From positions 1-31,785 of IMG/VR virus record IMGVR_UViG_3300010373_000105: a stretch of DNA of 31,785 nt; one strand, 5' to 3'. The position numbers and the translations under genes were made by a program. The notes under the pieces are model-generated. The model worked only from the letters and a program-made list of their open reading frames with translations, searched no databases and was not told where the DNA came from. This stretch comes from a virus. Positions 11,720 through 19,855 of the stretch are shown here, one piece after another (position 1 is the stretch's first letter; each line of letters starts with the position of its first letter).

Positions 11720-13989
11720 TGACGAAGGCGGTAGCGGTCAAGAGCTGGACGCTCAATACATGGACGGACGGCACGAAAAGGAGCTATCCGCAGGGCGCGC
11801 AATTTCCCTTCACCGTCGGTAATTCTGGCGGAGTGACCCCTGGGGATGGTAACTCCCCGCCCACCTATCAGGACCAGATGCAGAACTCCCGTGGTTTCAT
11901 GACCACGGCTGATCTGACGGTACATGCCGCCTTGGATGCAAGTGGGTGGCCGACCACCGATTTTCAGACCCTGCTGACTGAAACGCAGAACTACAGCATC
12001 GCTCCTAACTGGAACTCTGGCGGCTATGCATGTGGATTTACGAGCAAAGGAACCGGTACGGAAACCATCACCCCCACAGGCGCAACGGTGAGCGGTCAAT
12101 CGTACAACTCCGGTACCAAGCAGGTCACCTTCACGCTCACCCCCACCGTCTCTGCTAGTGTCTTTGGATTTAAGGTAACAGGGACCACGGGCGGCGCTAC
12201 GAACGTCTTTGCGATGCTCCCGGCCTATGCGGCGAATACGCCCAGAAATGCTGGCGGCAGCGCTTCAAATCTCTACACGACAGAGTACAAAAACAAGCTC
12301 TCGGCGATGCCGTTGCAGCGAAACCAGATCTGGTGCCTTTGCATCTGGAATCTCTCCACGAATAGCTGGAGCACGCACCACAGCCCCACCAATAGCCCAG
12401 TCGGAAGTCCCGGATACACCGGGGGCTGGCGCGGTAGTGGGACGATTGGGAACGGCTCGGAGGGATATTCGGTCGAGGACTTCGTCACGCTCTGTAATCA
12501 GACGAGTTCATACCTTTGGCAGTGCAATCCCTACTTTGATGACGGCACGTATGCCGGTGGGGCTGCCACTTATATTGTCAACAATCTCACTGCCGAGTTT
12601 TCGTTCTACGAACTCGGCAATGAGGGATGGAACACCGGGGATGGCGGCATTGGTTCGGCCATGCTGACGATCTCGGGCCAGTTCATCGCTGCCAACCCGG
12701 GCGTGATCGACTATGACGGCGCCTTTTCCACGACCGCGAGCGGCACTTCAGGCACGAATACGATTACCGTTACGTCCGTTCCGGCGACTTGGGCGGTCAA
12801 TCAGACCATTAGCAGCAATTCTCCCGGAATCCCCCAGCCGACCGGCATTCAGGCGATATCAGGGACGACGGTCACGTTGACACAAAATCTCACTGCGAAT
12901 CTGACGGGCGCCTCGGTGGCATCGCAGAACGCGGCGATGGTGCGCCGCTTATGGGCCAAGCAGCACACTGCCATGGCAGCTCAGATTTCAGCCGCTGTCG
13001 GCAGCAATTACGGCACCAAGGCCAATATGGTGCTGTGCTGGCAGACGGGCAACACATCGAACATCGCCGGGATGCTCGCCTACATCGCCACCAAGATTGG
13101 CACCGTCAGCAGCTACATTCACTATCTCGCCATCGCGCCGTACATGACGCGCAACAATTCCGCGATTCCCTCTGATGGCGTCAACCACATCAACGTAAAC
13201 GACACTGTCGCGAATATCCAAGCGCAACTCACGACTAACGGTACCTATCGCGGCTACCTCGCGCAGATGGAGCAGCTGCTGATTTTGGCTCTTTCTTATG
13301 GCCTAAAGGGCACACTGACCTACGAGTGCGGCTGGGAAACGGCAGGCGAGACGACGGTCGCGGCGAGCTTGGGCGCCGCTATCATGGACAGCGGCATGGG
13401 CGCGGTGACGACGAACTATCTCACCCACTCCGTCTATGAGTGCGGCGCGCAACTTGCGAACAATACGAGCTTTGGGGTTGTTAATTCCAATAGCGTACTC
13501 GATCCGAATTATGGCATGTCGAACGATCCGAACACGTTCGTGACCAGCGGCTCGCCACGATTCAATGCACTCTCGGCATTCCAGTCGAGTCCACCAGCGA
13601 GGGCGCGCAATGTGGTCGCGGCCAGCGGTGCGACGATTGATCTGATCAATTACGCAGATAATGCCGTCGGGCTTTCGAGCACCTATCCGAACCTCGGCGG
13701 CAAAACAGTCTTCACGGCGTCGAAGCCAACGGGTGGTAGCGGCAACCCCGTGCACATTCACGCGCCGGTGGCCGGCACCTACTCGCTCTCCTGCACGTTC
13801 GCGAATACGGCGAGCGGCACGACGACGGGCCTTGAATGCAATGGAGCCACGCTCGCTGGCGTCTCGGTACCAAACGGCACGCCGACCGTCGCCCTCGGGA
13901 CCATAACGCTAGTACAGGGTGAGAACTATGCGGTTATCTGGGCAACGAATCAGACTGGCTGCATACCTAAGAGTCTGACCTTCACATGA
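11719..13989 (+). CDS. TIM-barrel glycosidase-like virion protein with possible CBM
   Basis: This gene encodes 756 residues from a GTG. The order is: an N-terminal region; a beta domain at about 105-165 (ETITPTGATVSGQSYNSG); a barrel-like part with YELGNEGWN (E302 as candidate acid/base); an inserted Ig-like bead at about 337-402; IHYLAIAPYM at about 473-482; and TYECGWET, with E536 as candidate nucleophile. A C-terminal domain from about 630 (AGTYSLSCTFANTAS ... GTITLVQGENYAVIW) resembles CBM6/35-type carbohydrate-binding modules. The GNE strand followed by a second glutamate is the hallmark of retaining clan GH-A enzymes. It probably binds or cleaves a surface polysaccharide. Its place between capsid and adaptor genes is unusual and suggests display on the head. 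The exact GH family cannot be named. Confidence 0.65.
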   Translation: MTKAVAVKSWTLNTWTDGTKRSYPQGAQFPFTVGNSGGVTPGDGNSPPTYQDQMQNSRGFMTTADLTVHAALDASGWPTTDFQTLLTETQNYSIAPNWNSGGYACGFTSKGTGTETITPTGATVSGQSYNSGTKQVTFTLTPTVSASVFGFKVTGTTGGATNVFAMLPAYAANTPRNAGGSASNLYTTEYKNKLSAMPLQRNQIWCLCIWNLSTNSWSTHHSPTNSPVGSPGYTGGWRGSGTIGNGSEGYSVEDFVTLCNQTSSYLWQCNPYFDDGTYAGGAATYIVNNLTAEFSFYELGNEGWNTGDGGIGSAMLTISGQFIAANPGVIDYDGAFSTTASGTSGTNTITVTSVPATWAVNQTISSNSPGIPQPTGIQAISGTTVTLTQNLTANLTGASVASQNAAMVRRLWAKQHTAMAAQISAAVGSNYGTKANMVLCWQTGNTSNIAGMLAYIATKIGTVSSYIHYLAIAPYMTRNNSAIPSDGVNHINVNDTVANIQAQLTTNGTYRGYLAQMEQLLILALSYGLKGTLTYECGWETAGETTVAASLGAAIMDSGMGAVTTNYLTHSVYECGAQLANNTSFGVVNSNSVLDPNYGMSNDPNTFVTSGSPRFNALSAFQSSPPARARNVVAASGATIDLINYADNAVGLSSTYPNLGGKTVFTASKPTGGSGNPVHIHAPVAGTYSLSCTFANTASGTTTGLECNGATLAGVSVPNGTPTVALGTITLVQGENYAVIWATNQTGCIPKSLTFT

Positions 13990-15218
13990 GCATAGGTTTA
14001 GGCACTGCGATCTCGGTATACGGTGCCACATCAGGCACCGCATTCGCCTCCAGCGTCCCGGCAGGGGATGTTATTGTCGTCTTTCTCAAGGCCACGACCG
14101 CAGCGGCTCCAACGGTCACCGACAACGTCAATACCGGCAACTATACCGAACTCAACTCATTCGCCGACTCGACCAATGGGCGGTGGATGTACGTTTTTTT
14201 CAAGCAGGCCACGGCTACCGGCACGCCGACAGTCTCAGTTTCAGGCCCCTCCGGCAATATCGTCATTGTCGATTTCACCGGATTTGTAGGTACCCCCACC
14301 GCGGACCCGACGCCAAACGGAGGCAATGGGTCGGCTTCTTCAGCGACTTACTCTATTACGCCGGTTGATACGGGCTTTAACAATTGTCTCATTCTTGGGG
14401 GAACCTCTCAAACCTCTAATAACCCAGCCATCGCGAGTGGATGGACGGCGGCAGGCGCGGCTGGTGGTGGCCCGCTGAAAGGTCAATACGCTGTCATTGC
14501 CACCTCTGGGACGAATACCCCATTCACGGGAGCCCTAGATACCACCACAGCCTATGATGCGGTCACGGCCGGCATCTACGATGCCCCCGCCGCAGCGACT
14601 CCCACGGTTACCTCAGTCAACGGCGGCTCTGCCTTCGCCGAGAACGCGACCAATGTCGCAGTAGTCGGGACGAACTTCGCCTCCGGGATGACGAGCCAGC
14701 TCGTGCAGGGCTCCATCTCGGTCGCTCAGCCGACGACGTTCACGAGCGCTACCGCTGCGACCTTTAACGCCACCGTCGGAACGCAGCTCGCGTACACGGA
14801 CGCCACCTACGTCACGACGTATAGCGTCACAGTCAGCGGCCAAACCAGCACCGGTATCGCAGCGACGATTACCCCGATTACGGGGAACATCTTTGAGACT
14901 CTAGCCTCGGTCAACGCTGTCTCGGCCGATCGGATCACGGCGACGCCTGATCTCGTCGCGGGGGATCAGCTCGAAGCTTCGGGTAATGCCACGGGAACGG
15001 CCGCTATCCCGACGGGACTTTCGCTCAACAACGATGCCACCTACCAGTTTGCGAGCGGGGATACGCCCGCTAACTTCTGGGTGCGCGCTTACGACTCGGT
15101 CAATCACGTCTGGGGCGCGTGGGCCGAGCAGCAGGTCGTGCCCAATCCTCTGCCGGCATCAACCGGTGGGGCACCGTTTTTCTCACTCGCTCCGGGACTC
15201 TTTCCGACTTTGAACTGA
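13986..15218 (+). CDS. Multi-domain Ig-like structural protein
   Basis: This gene encodes 410 residues, with the ATG overlapping the glycosidase stop (ATGA). Residues about 1-200 form a serine/threonine/glycine-rich beta domain (SVPAGDVIVVFLKATTAAAP, later NIVIVDFTGFVGTPTADPTP). Residues about 203-298 read like an IPT/TIG Ig fold: TPTVTSVNGGSAFAENATNV, then VVGTNFASGM. The last 110 residues contain LEASGNATGTAAIPTGLS and FWVRAYDSVNHVWGAWAEQQ, another beta sandwich. No enzymatic motif is seen. Coupled to the glycosidase-like gene, it is likely a partner: a head fibre, capsid decoration or adhesin. The location before the adaptor gene supports a head rather than tail-tip role, but this is inference. 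Confidence 0.6.
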   Translation: MSIGLGTAISVYGATSGTAFASSVPAGDVIVVFLKATTAAAPTVTDNVNTGNYTELNSFADSTNGRWMYVFFKQATATGTPTVSVSGPSGNIVIVDFTGFVGTPTADPTPNGGNGSASSATYSITPVDTGFNNCLILGGTSQTSNNPAIASGWTAAGAAGGGPLKGQYAVIATSGTNTPFTGALDTTTAYDAVTAGIYDAPAAATPTVTSVNGGSAFAENATNVAVVGTNFASGMTSQLVQGSISVAQPTTFTSATAATFNATVGTQLAYTDATYVTTYSVTVSGQTSTGIAATITPITGNIFETLASVNAVSADRITATPDLVAGDQLEASGNATGTAAIPTGLSLNNDATYQFASGDTPANFWVRAYDSVNHVWGAWAEQQVVPNPLPASTGGAPFFSLAPGLFPTLN

Positions 15219-15225
15219 GGCCAAC

Positions 15226-15555
15226 GTGCACAAAATCACCTATCACGAAGAGAGCGACGGCACGCTAGTGCTCAAGTACTCAGGGGATGTGCAGAACCTG
15301 GTGGATGCCTGCGCAGAAGCGGCACGGGGCCAGCGCGAGAGCCCCAGGCCGATCTCAGATGCCCGCATGAACATGCGAAAGACGATGAGCTTAGATCCTG
15401 TCGTCATGATGCACATCGCCAATACGCACGGCATTCCGTATTCGGATATGGAGGCAATCTTCAAGGTTGCCCGTAGCAGGGACTACTCGCGCTTCAGGTG
15501 CATGGATGACAAGACATTCTTTCGGGACCGGACCGTCAAGATTTTCGGAGCTTAG
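15226..15555 (+). CDS. Hypothetical protein before the adaptor gene
   Basis: This gene encodes 109 residues from a GTG with a GAGG ribosome site, starting MHKITYHEESDGTLVLKYSG. It is polar and mixed alpha/beta. The second half, MNMRKTMSLDPVVMMHIANT, then GIPYSDMEAIFKVARSRDYS and RFRCMDDKTFFRD, is basic and distinctive but not familiar to me. It lies 4 nt before the adaptor gene in the head-to-tail joining part of the operon. No function can be given. Confidence 0.65.
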   Translation: MHKITYHEESDGTLVLKYSGDVQNLVDACAEAARGQRESPRPISDARMNMRKTMSLDPVVMMHIANTHGIPYSDMEAIFKVARSRDYSRFRCMDDKTFFRDRTVKIFGA

Positions 15556-15558
15556 TCT

Positions 15559-16218
15559 GTGGCGCAAATCGTTGATTACGCTTCACTGAAACAGGCGCTT
15601 TTGGACTTCACGCACCGCGCGCAGCTGGGGAGCTATTTCGACTACTTCACGCAGGATGCCGAGGATTTGATCTATCGGACCGTGCTCGAACTCAACGAAG
15701 GCCAAGGGCTTTCCTGGATGGAGGCGAGCCTCTCGGGAACCATCGACGCCAACGGGCATCTGGCTGTCCCGAGTGATTATCTTGCAATGAAGGGCGCGCA
15801 GATCGATGCGGCCGGGGGACAGTTCAACCTCGTGATGCGCGACTCGCAGTGGATCTATGCGAACTATCCCATGCGTCTCGCTCAAGGAATACCGAGCTTT
15901 ATCGCAAGGGAGCAGGGTAACTTCATCTTCGGCCCCTTCCCGGATTCGAGTTATGCGATCGTGGGGACGTACTTTCAGAGGGCCACGGGACTTTCATCGA
16001 CTAATACCACCACGTGGATGGTGACGAACATCCCGCTAACCCTCTTGGCCGGCTGCCTCTATTCGGCATCGAAGTTCGTAAAGGACGCTGCCGCCGCTTC
16101 GGCCTATCTCGCTGAGCTTACCCAGCGCTTGACCGGCATCATCGATGCGGACAAGGCCAATCGTATGGGCAATGACCTTCAGATTGCCCCCGCTGACCCC
16201 GCTCCCGCAGGCTGGTAA
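15559..16218 (+). CDS. Head-tail adaptor protein
   Basis: This gene encodes 219 residues from a GTG. YASLKQALLDFTHRAQLGSY, LIYRTVLELNEGQGLSWMEA, GHLAVPSDYLAMKGAQI and later PLTLLAGCLYSASKFVKDAA fit the adaptor family that includes the SU10 adaptor and, more distantly, the T7 gp11-type proteins. These form a helical ring below the portal and connect it to the tail nozzle. The C-terminal helices (LAELTQRLTGIIDADKANRM) are typical. The gene precedes the nozzle genes as expected, overlapping by one base (TAATG). Confidence 0.78.
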   Translation: MAQIVDYASLKQALLDFTHRAQLGSYFDYFTQDAEDLIYRTVLELNEGQGLSWMEASLSGTIDANGHLAVPSDYLAMKGAQIDAAGGQFNLVMRDSQWIYANYPMRLAQGIPSFIAREQGNFIFGPFPDSSYAIVGTYFQRATGLSSTNTTTWMVTNIPLTLLAGCLYSASKFVKDAAAASAYLAELTQRLTGIIDADKANRMGNDLQIAPADPAPAGW

Positions 16219-17402
16219 TGCCAAGGCCCTATACCATCCGCTTCGGGCCCTGGACGCCCGATCTTCAGGACGTCGCGGTAGAGATGCCAAATCAATGGAG
16301 TGATACGGAACTACCGGTTGCGGACTGCCAGAACGTCTATTGGCAGGATGCCGCGTATCGGTGTCTACCCGGGTTGGCTTCGATTGGCCCCTCGCTTGGA
16401 ACGCCGATCCTCGATGCATTTACCTGGTACGACAACACCCAGCAAAAGGAAGTGCTCTTTGCGCTGACCGCCAACGGCGCTTTCACGATGATCGATCAGG
16501 TGTGGAGCGCGATCTCGACGGAAACGAACGAAAGCGCTGTCGGCCTTGCGCTCAGCGTGCAGCTTGGCTTGCCCCAAGCGCTCGCGACCGCGATGTCGCC
16601 CACCTCGCAATCCGTAAGCGGTACAGGATCATCGAATACATTTTCGGCTCTCTCGGCGGTCATCGGTTATGGAACGGCCACGAGCTACAGTTGGTCGTTC
16701 ACTGGCATTACAGGCCCCGGTAGCTGGAGTATCGCAAGCGGGGCCGGGACGGCGACCGCTACGCCCGAAGTGACCGGCTCGACTTCAGGGAGCACGAGTA
16801 GTGCAACCTGCGTGTGCACCATCATCTTTAGCGGCCTGGCCTACGGGGTGAGCGCAACGCTCTCCTACACGCAGAACACTCCCTCGCCACTCCTTCGTGC
16901 CTACACCTCCGGAAGTGGCACGGAGACAGTTCCCCCTGGCTACGGCACTCTCGTTATCGAGGCGTGGGGCGGTGGCGGTGGTGGGTCGGTCTCCGATGGG
17001 ACTGCCTCATGGCTCGGAGGGGGCGGTGGGGGCGGTTATTCGCGCTCTTCCTACTCGGTGGGTGAAGGCCAGACGCTCAACTATCAAGTTGGCGCGGGCG
17101 GCGGGGTCAATCTGCACGATAACGGCATTGCCGGGGGCGCTTCATCGGTTTCATCAGGCTCGCTCTCCATCACTACCATGACCGCTAATGGCGGCTCTGG
17201 CGCCTCTGGCAGTGGGATAGGAGGTGCGGCCTCAGGAGGTAATCAGGCGAATGCATCCGGGGGCAATGGGGTCCTCGCGGGCGCTGGCGGCTCCACTACT
17301 GCCGGAGTTCACGCCAACACCGGCCCCACCAACGGCGTGGGCGGCAACTATGGCGGCAATGCAGGAACTGCCGGTATGGTCAGTTTCTACTACACGGCTT
17401 GA
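16218..17402 (+). CDS. Tail nozzle protein, N-terminal piece with Ig and Gly-rich insert
   Basis: This gene encodes 394 residues. Residues 1-113 (MPRPYTIRFGPWTPDLQDVA ... CQNVYWQDAAYRCLPGLASI ... DAFTWYDNTQQKEVLFALTA) look like the start of a podovirus tail nozzle, a beta-propeller ring protein. Then the family pattern is broken by a PKD/Ig-like domain (about 120-225, with SYSWSFTGITGPGSWSIASG) and a glycine-rich domain (about 232-394) with long Gly runs (AWGGGGGGSV, GGGGGGGYSRSS) ending GMVSFYYTA. Glycine-rich domains of this type occur in phage receptor-binding and tail proteins. The frame stops at 17400-17402 exactly where a nozzle would continue. The rest of the nozzle is in the next frame, so this looks like a split gene. 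Confidence 0.65.
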   Translation: MPRPYTIRFGPWTPDLQDVAVEMPNQWSDTELPVADCQNVYWQDAAYRCLPGLASIGPSLGTPILDAFTWYDNTQQKEVLFALTANGAFTMIDQVWSAISTETNESAVGLALSVQLGLPQALATAMSPTSQSVSGTGSSNTFSALSAVIGYGTATSYSWSFTGITGPGSWSIASGAGTATATPEVTGSTSGSTSSATCVCTIIFSGLAYGVSATLSYTQNTPSPLLRAYTSGSGTETVPPGYGTLVIEAWGGGGGGSVSDGTASWLGGGGGGGYSRSSYSVGEGQTLNYQVGAGGGVNLHDNGIAGGASSVSSGSLSITTMTANGGSGASGSGIGGAASGGNQANASGGNGVLAGAGGSTTAGVHANTGPTNGVGGNYGGNAGTAGMVSFYYTA

Positions 17403-18817
17403 ATATGGGTGGTTATAACGCAAGTTTCTGGTCGTTCGCGCCGATAGGGCCGTACCTCGCGGTGATTCCATATACCACCAATGCTGCCGTGACAGGCCCC
17501 TACCTCTGGTCGAATGCGGGAGCCAACAGCAAGCTTCAGGTGCCTGCTGGAGCGCCGGGCTGCCGGGTGGGAGCGACTGTCGGGCAGTTTCTGATGCTCG
17601 GTGATCTTTTTGAGCAGCAGACGCAGGCGTTATTTACCCCCACGGGAAGCCAAAGTAGCTTCTCCGGGACGCTCTCGGCACCGGTTGCTGATGGCGGCAC
17701 GATCTACGATCAGAACGGCGCGCTCTCGGGAACGATGGCGAATGGCAGCATCACGGGAACGGGCGATCTCGCTTCGGGCACGGTGAACTATGCCACGGGG
17801 GCCATCACGCTCACCTTCGGGACCGATCCTCCCTCGGGCGATATCGTCACGGCGAAATACACGCAGGTCGTTCCTTATCGGGTGTGGTGGAGCGCCATAG
17901 GGGACCCGACTAATTGGCCAACCCCGGACACGGATGCGGCCATTGCAGCGCAAAGCAGCTTCGAGGATTTAAATCCCGATTCGGGCCAGGTGATGTTCAT
18001 TGCGGGATATCCACTCTACGCGCTCATCTTCCAACGCTTCGGGATCACGCGGGCGAATTATGTAGGCGGGGATACGGTCTTTGACTTCGCCCCTTACGAG
18101 TTCACCCACGGGGTGATAGCCCATGGGGCGGCCGCTCAGGTCAATAGTCTCGTATTCTTCCTCGCGGATGACGGATTTTTCGTCACCGACGGTGCGAATG
18201 TGATCCCGATCGGGACGGACGCCGAGAATTCCCAAGGAATCGACAACTGGCTCTGGGCGAACATCAACATGGGAGCGCTCGAAGCGATCCGCTCGGGCTA
18301 CGATGCCGCCAAGCGGTGCGTGTTCTTTGCGATTGCGACGGGCACCAATACGCTCCCTGATACGCTGCTCTCCTACAACCCGCTGGCCCGAAAGTGGACG
18401 CGCTCACTTGTCGCCTGCGAGACGATATGGAGCGCCGATAACGGCACGGATGCGTTTCCACCGACCCGGCAGCTTCTCGGGATCATCGATCAGACCCATA
18501 CGCCGAATACGCTTTCTGGCTCGCCCCTTACGGGTTATCTGGAGAGCGCGGACATCTACTTCGTGGATGGCTCAAGAAGGCTTACCGTCGGTGTGCGCCC
18601 GAATGTGAGCTGTACGGATGATCCGCTCTGTACGGTAGGGGCGCGTGATTCGCTGGAAGATGCCGTTACATATGGCTCCGGCGCCACTCCCGATGCTTTC
18701 ACGCGCATAGCCGATGCGCTCTCATCGGGCATGTACACCCGCGTGCGCATCCAAAGCGATTCTGCAACGGCCCTTAAGGGCGGCACGCTTTATCTGGAAC
18801 AGGATTCACCGGTATGA
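17399..18817 (+). CDS. Tail nozzle protein, C-terminal piece
   Basis: This gene encodes 472 residues from TTG 17399, which overlaps the upstream TGA, or 470 from ATG 17405. GYNASFWSFAPIGPYLAVIP and then VGQFLMLGDLFEQQTQ continue the nozzle pattern. YRVWWSAIGDPTNWP is a hallmark of the propeller, followed by FIAGYPLYALIFQRFGITRA, FAPYEFTHGVIAHGAAAQ, VFFLADDGFFVTDG and GIDNWLWANIN. Between FTPTGSQ and VPYRVWW lies an extra beta module (about residues 80-157, with SGTVNYATGAITLTFGTDPP) of a kind seen in fibre and baseplate proteins. The C-terminus (RVRIQSDSATALKGGTLYLE) is beta-rich. No good Shine-Dalgarno sequence precedes the start, so expression depends on coupling to, or frameshifting from, the previous gene. 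Confidence 0.75.
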   Translation: MNMGGYNASFWSFAPIGPYLAVIPYTTNAAVTGPYLWSNAGANSKLQVPAGAPGCRVGATVGQFLMLGDLFEQQTQALFTPTGSQSSFSGTLSAPVADGGTIYDQNGALSGTMANGSITGTGDLASGTVNYATGAITLTFGTDPPSGDIVTAKYTQVVPYRVWWSAIGDPTNWPTPDTDAAIAAQSSFEDLNPDSGQVMFIAGYPLYALIFQRFGITRANYVGGDTVFDFAPYEFTHGVIAHGAAAQVNSLVFFLADDGFFVTDGANVIPIGTDAENSQGIDNWLWANINMGALEAIRSGYDAAKRCVFFAIATGTNTLPDTLLSYNPLARKWTRSLVACETIWSADNGTDAFPPTRQLLGIIDQTHTPNTLSGSPLTGYLESADIYFVDGSRRLTVGVRPNVSCTDDPLCTVGARDSLEDAVTYGSGATPDAFTRIADALSSGMYTRVRIQSDSATALKGGTLYLEQDSPV

Positions 18818-18999
18818 AGGTGCAGACGAGTCAGGGGCTCATTGAGCGCGCGGAGCTAGAGGTCAAAGACCTCATAGAGGAATCAGACAACGCGCGTATC
18901 ACAGTGACGATATGGCGGTACAAGGGGGCGTTGGTGAGGCGAGATGTGCACTTGAACGTGCTGCGCTCACCCGAGATCGGGGTAAAACATGGCGAGTAA
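18814..18999 (+). CDS. Small hypothetical tail-region protein
   Basis: This gene encodes 61 residues starting MKVQTSQGLIERAELEVKDL. It has alternating charged and beta-branched residues (ARITVTIWRYKGALVRRDVH), suggesting a small beta-sheet protein. The ATG overlaps the nozzle stop (ATGA) and the end overlaps the next gene by 11 nt. Short proteins of this kind commonly follow the nozzle in podoviruses, but no function is known to me. Confidence 0.6.
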   Translation: MKVQTSQGLIERAELEVKDLIEESDNARITVTIWRYKGALVRRDVHLNVLRSPEIGVKHGE

Positions 19000-19423
19000 T
19001 GTTTCTGCGGTTTGCGCGAGCTTCAAGGCGGAGATTCTCCAGGCCATCCACAATCTGGCTGGCGGTGCAGATGCGCTCAAGGCATCGCTCTACTACCAGA
19101 ACGAGGGCTTGGGGAGTGCCACGACCGCTTATAGCGCGACAGGTGAAGTCTCTGGCGCCGGCTATACCGCGGGGGGCAAAGCCGTCACGAATAGTACAGC
19201 GCCCGCGGTGAGTGGAATTACCGCTTACTGGACGCCATTTAGCATCCAGTGGACTGGACTTACCATATCATCGACCTTCGACTGTTGGTTGTTATATAAC
19301 TCATCGAAGGCCAATCGCGGCATTCTCGTGCTGACATTTCCGGGGCAGACGGTGAGTTCCGGCACGTTCACCATCACGATGCCCGCAAACGCTCCGAGCA
19401 CGGCTCTCATTCAGGTGAGTTAG
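18989..19423 (+). CDS. Conserved phage structural protein of unknown role
   Basis: This gene encodes 144 residues starting MASNVSAVCASFKAEILQAI. The order 'A.C.SFK.E.L.A.H', then ALKASLYYQNEGLGSATTAY, then TGEVSGAGYTAGGKAVTN and a closing beta segment (GTFTITMPANAPSTALIQVS) follows a recurrent phage family I know from many tail modules of marine and soil phages. The family is beta-rich and associated with virions, but its exact role (decoration, tail or fibre component) is not settled. It overlaps the preceding gene by 11 nt and lies in the tail part of the operon. Confidence 0.65.
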   Translation: MASNVSAVCASFKAEILQAIHNLAGGADALKASLYYQNEGLGSATTAYSATGEVSGAGYTAGGKAVTNSTAPAVSGITAYWTPFSIQWTGLTISSTFDCWLLYNSSKANRGILVLTFPGQTVSSGTFTITMPANAPSTALIQVS

Positions 19424-19435
19424 CAAGGCATTAGG

Positions 19436-19855
19436 ATGAGAATGTTCTGTCTCTCACCGCTTGATGTCACGACCGACACCATCTGGGAGGACATTCGCGA
19501 GCACTTCGAGCGCTTTGCCCGAAAGACCGGCGAGATCACTCCCGAGCAAGTGCGTCAAGGGGCTGCGGACTCCCGTTTTCAGGTGTGGGGGCTTCAGGAC
19601 GCTGAACGTGTACATGCGGTCGCGGTGACGGAGATATCGGAAACCGCGGCGGGGCGCCTGTGCACGGTGCGCATCGCCTGTGGTGGAGCGCCCGTGCCTA
19701 TCCAGGAGCGGCTATTGGATGAGATTGGCCGCTGGGCTATGCAGATGCAGTGCCATGCCATGCGCATCGTCGGGCGGCGGGGGTGGTTGAGACGCTTCCC
19801 GCGCTTCAAGCAGACCGCCGTCGTGATGGAGTGGAATCTATGCCAAACGCACTGA
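19436..19855 (+). CDS. GNAT-fold-like phage protein
   Basis: This gene encodes 139 residues starting MRMFCLSPLDVTTDTIWEDI. It follows a pattern common beside ejection-protein genes of podoviruses: an N-terminal helix, a central strand around VHAVAVTEISETAAGRLCTV, a helix LLDEIGRWAMQMQCHAMRIV, then GRRGWLRRFPRFKQTAVVME. This is the layout of a small acetyltransferase (GNAT) fold, although the acetyl-CoA loop is not convincing. Family members are often annotated as acetyltransferase-like, with no proven activity. It overlaps the following gene by 16 nt. Confidence 0.6.
   Translation: MRMFCLSPLDVTTDTIWEDIREHFERFARKTGEITPEQVRQGAADSRFQVWGLQDAERVHAVAVTEISETAAGRLCTVRIACGGAPVPIQERLLDEIGRWAMQMQCHAMRIVGRRGWLRRFPRFKQTAVVMEWNLCQTH

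Noticed and set aside
16950-17395. Diversity-generating retroelement variable region in the glycine-rich domain
   Set aside because: No reverse transcriptase gene, template repeat or C-type lectin fold is visible in the window.
17360-17402. Programmed -1 frameshift site at the nozzle split
   Set aside because: No X-XXY-YYZ slippery heptamer is visible in the last codons before the stop; I keep frameshifting only as a possibility and favour reinitiation.
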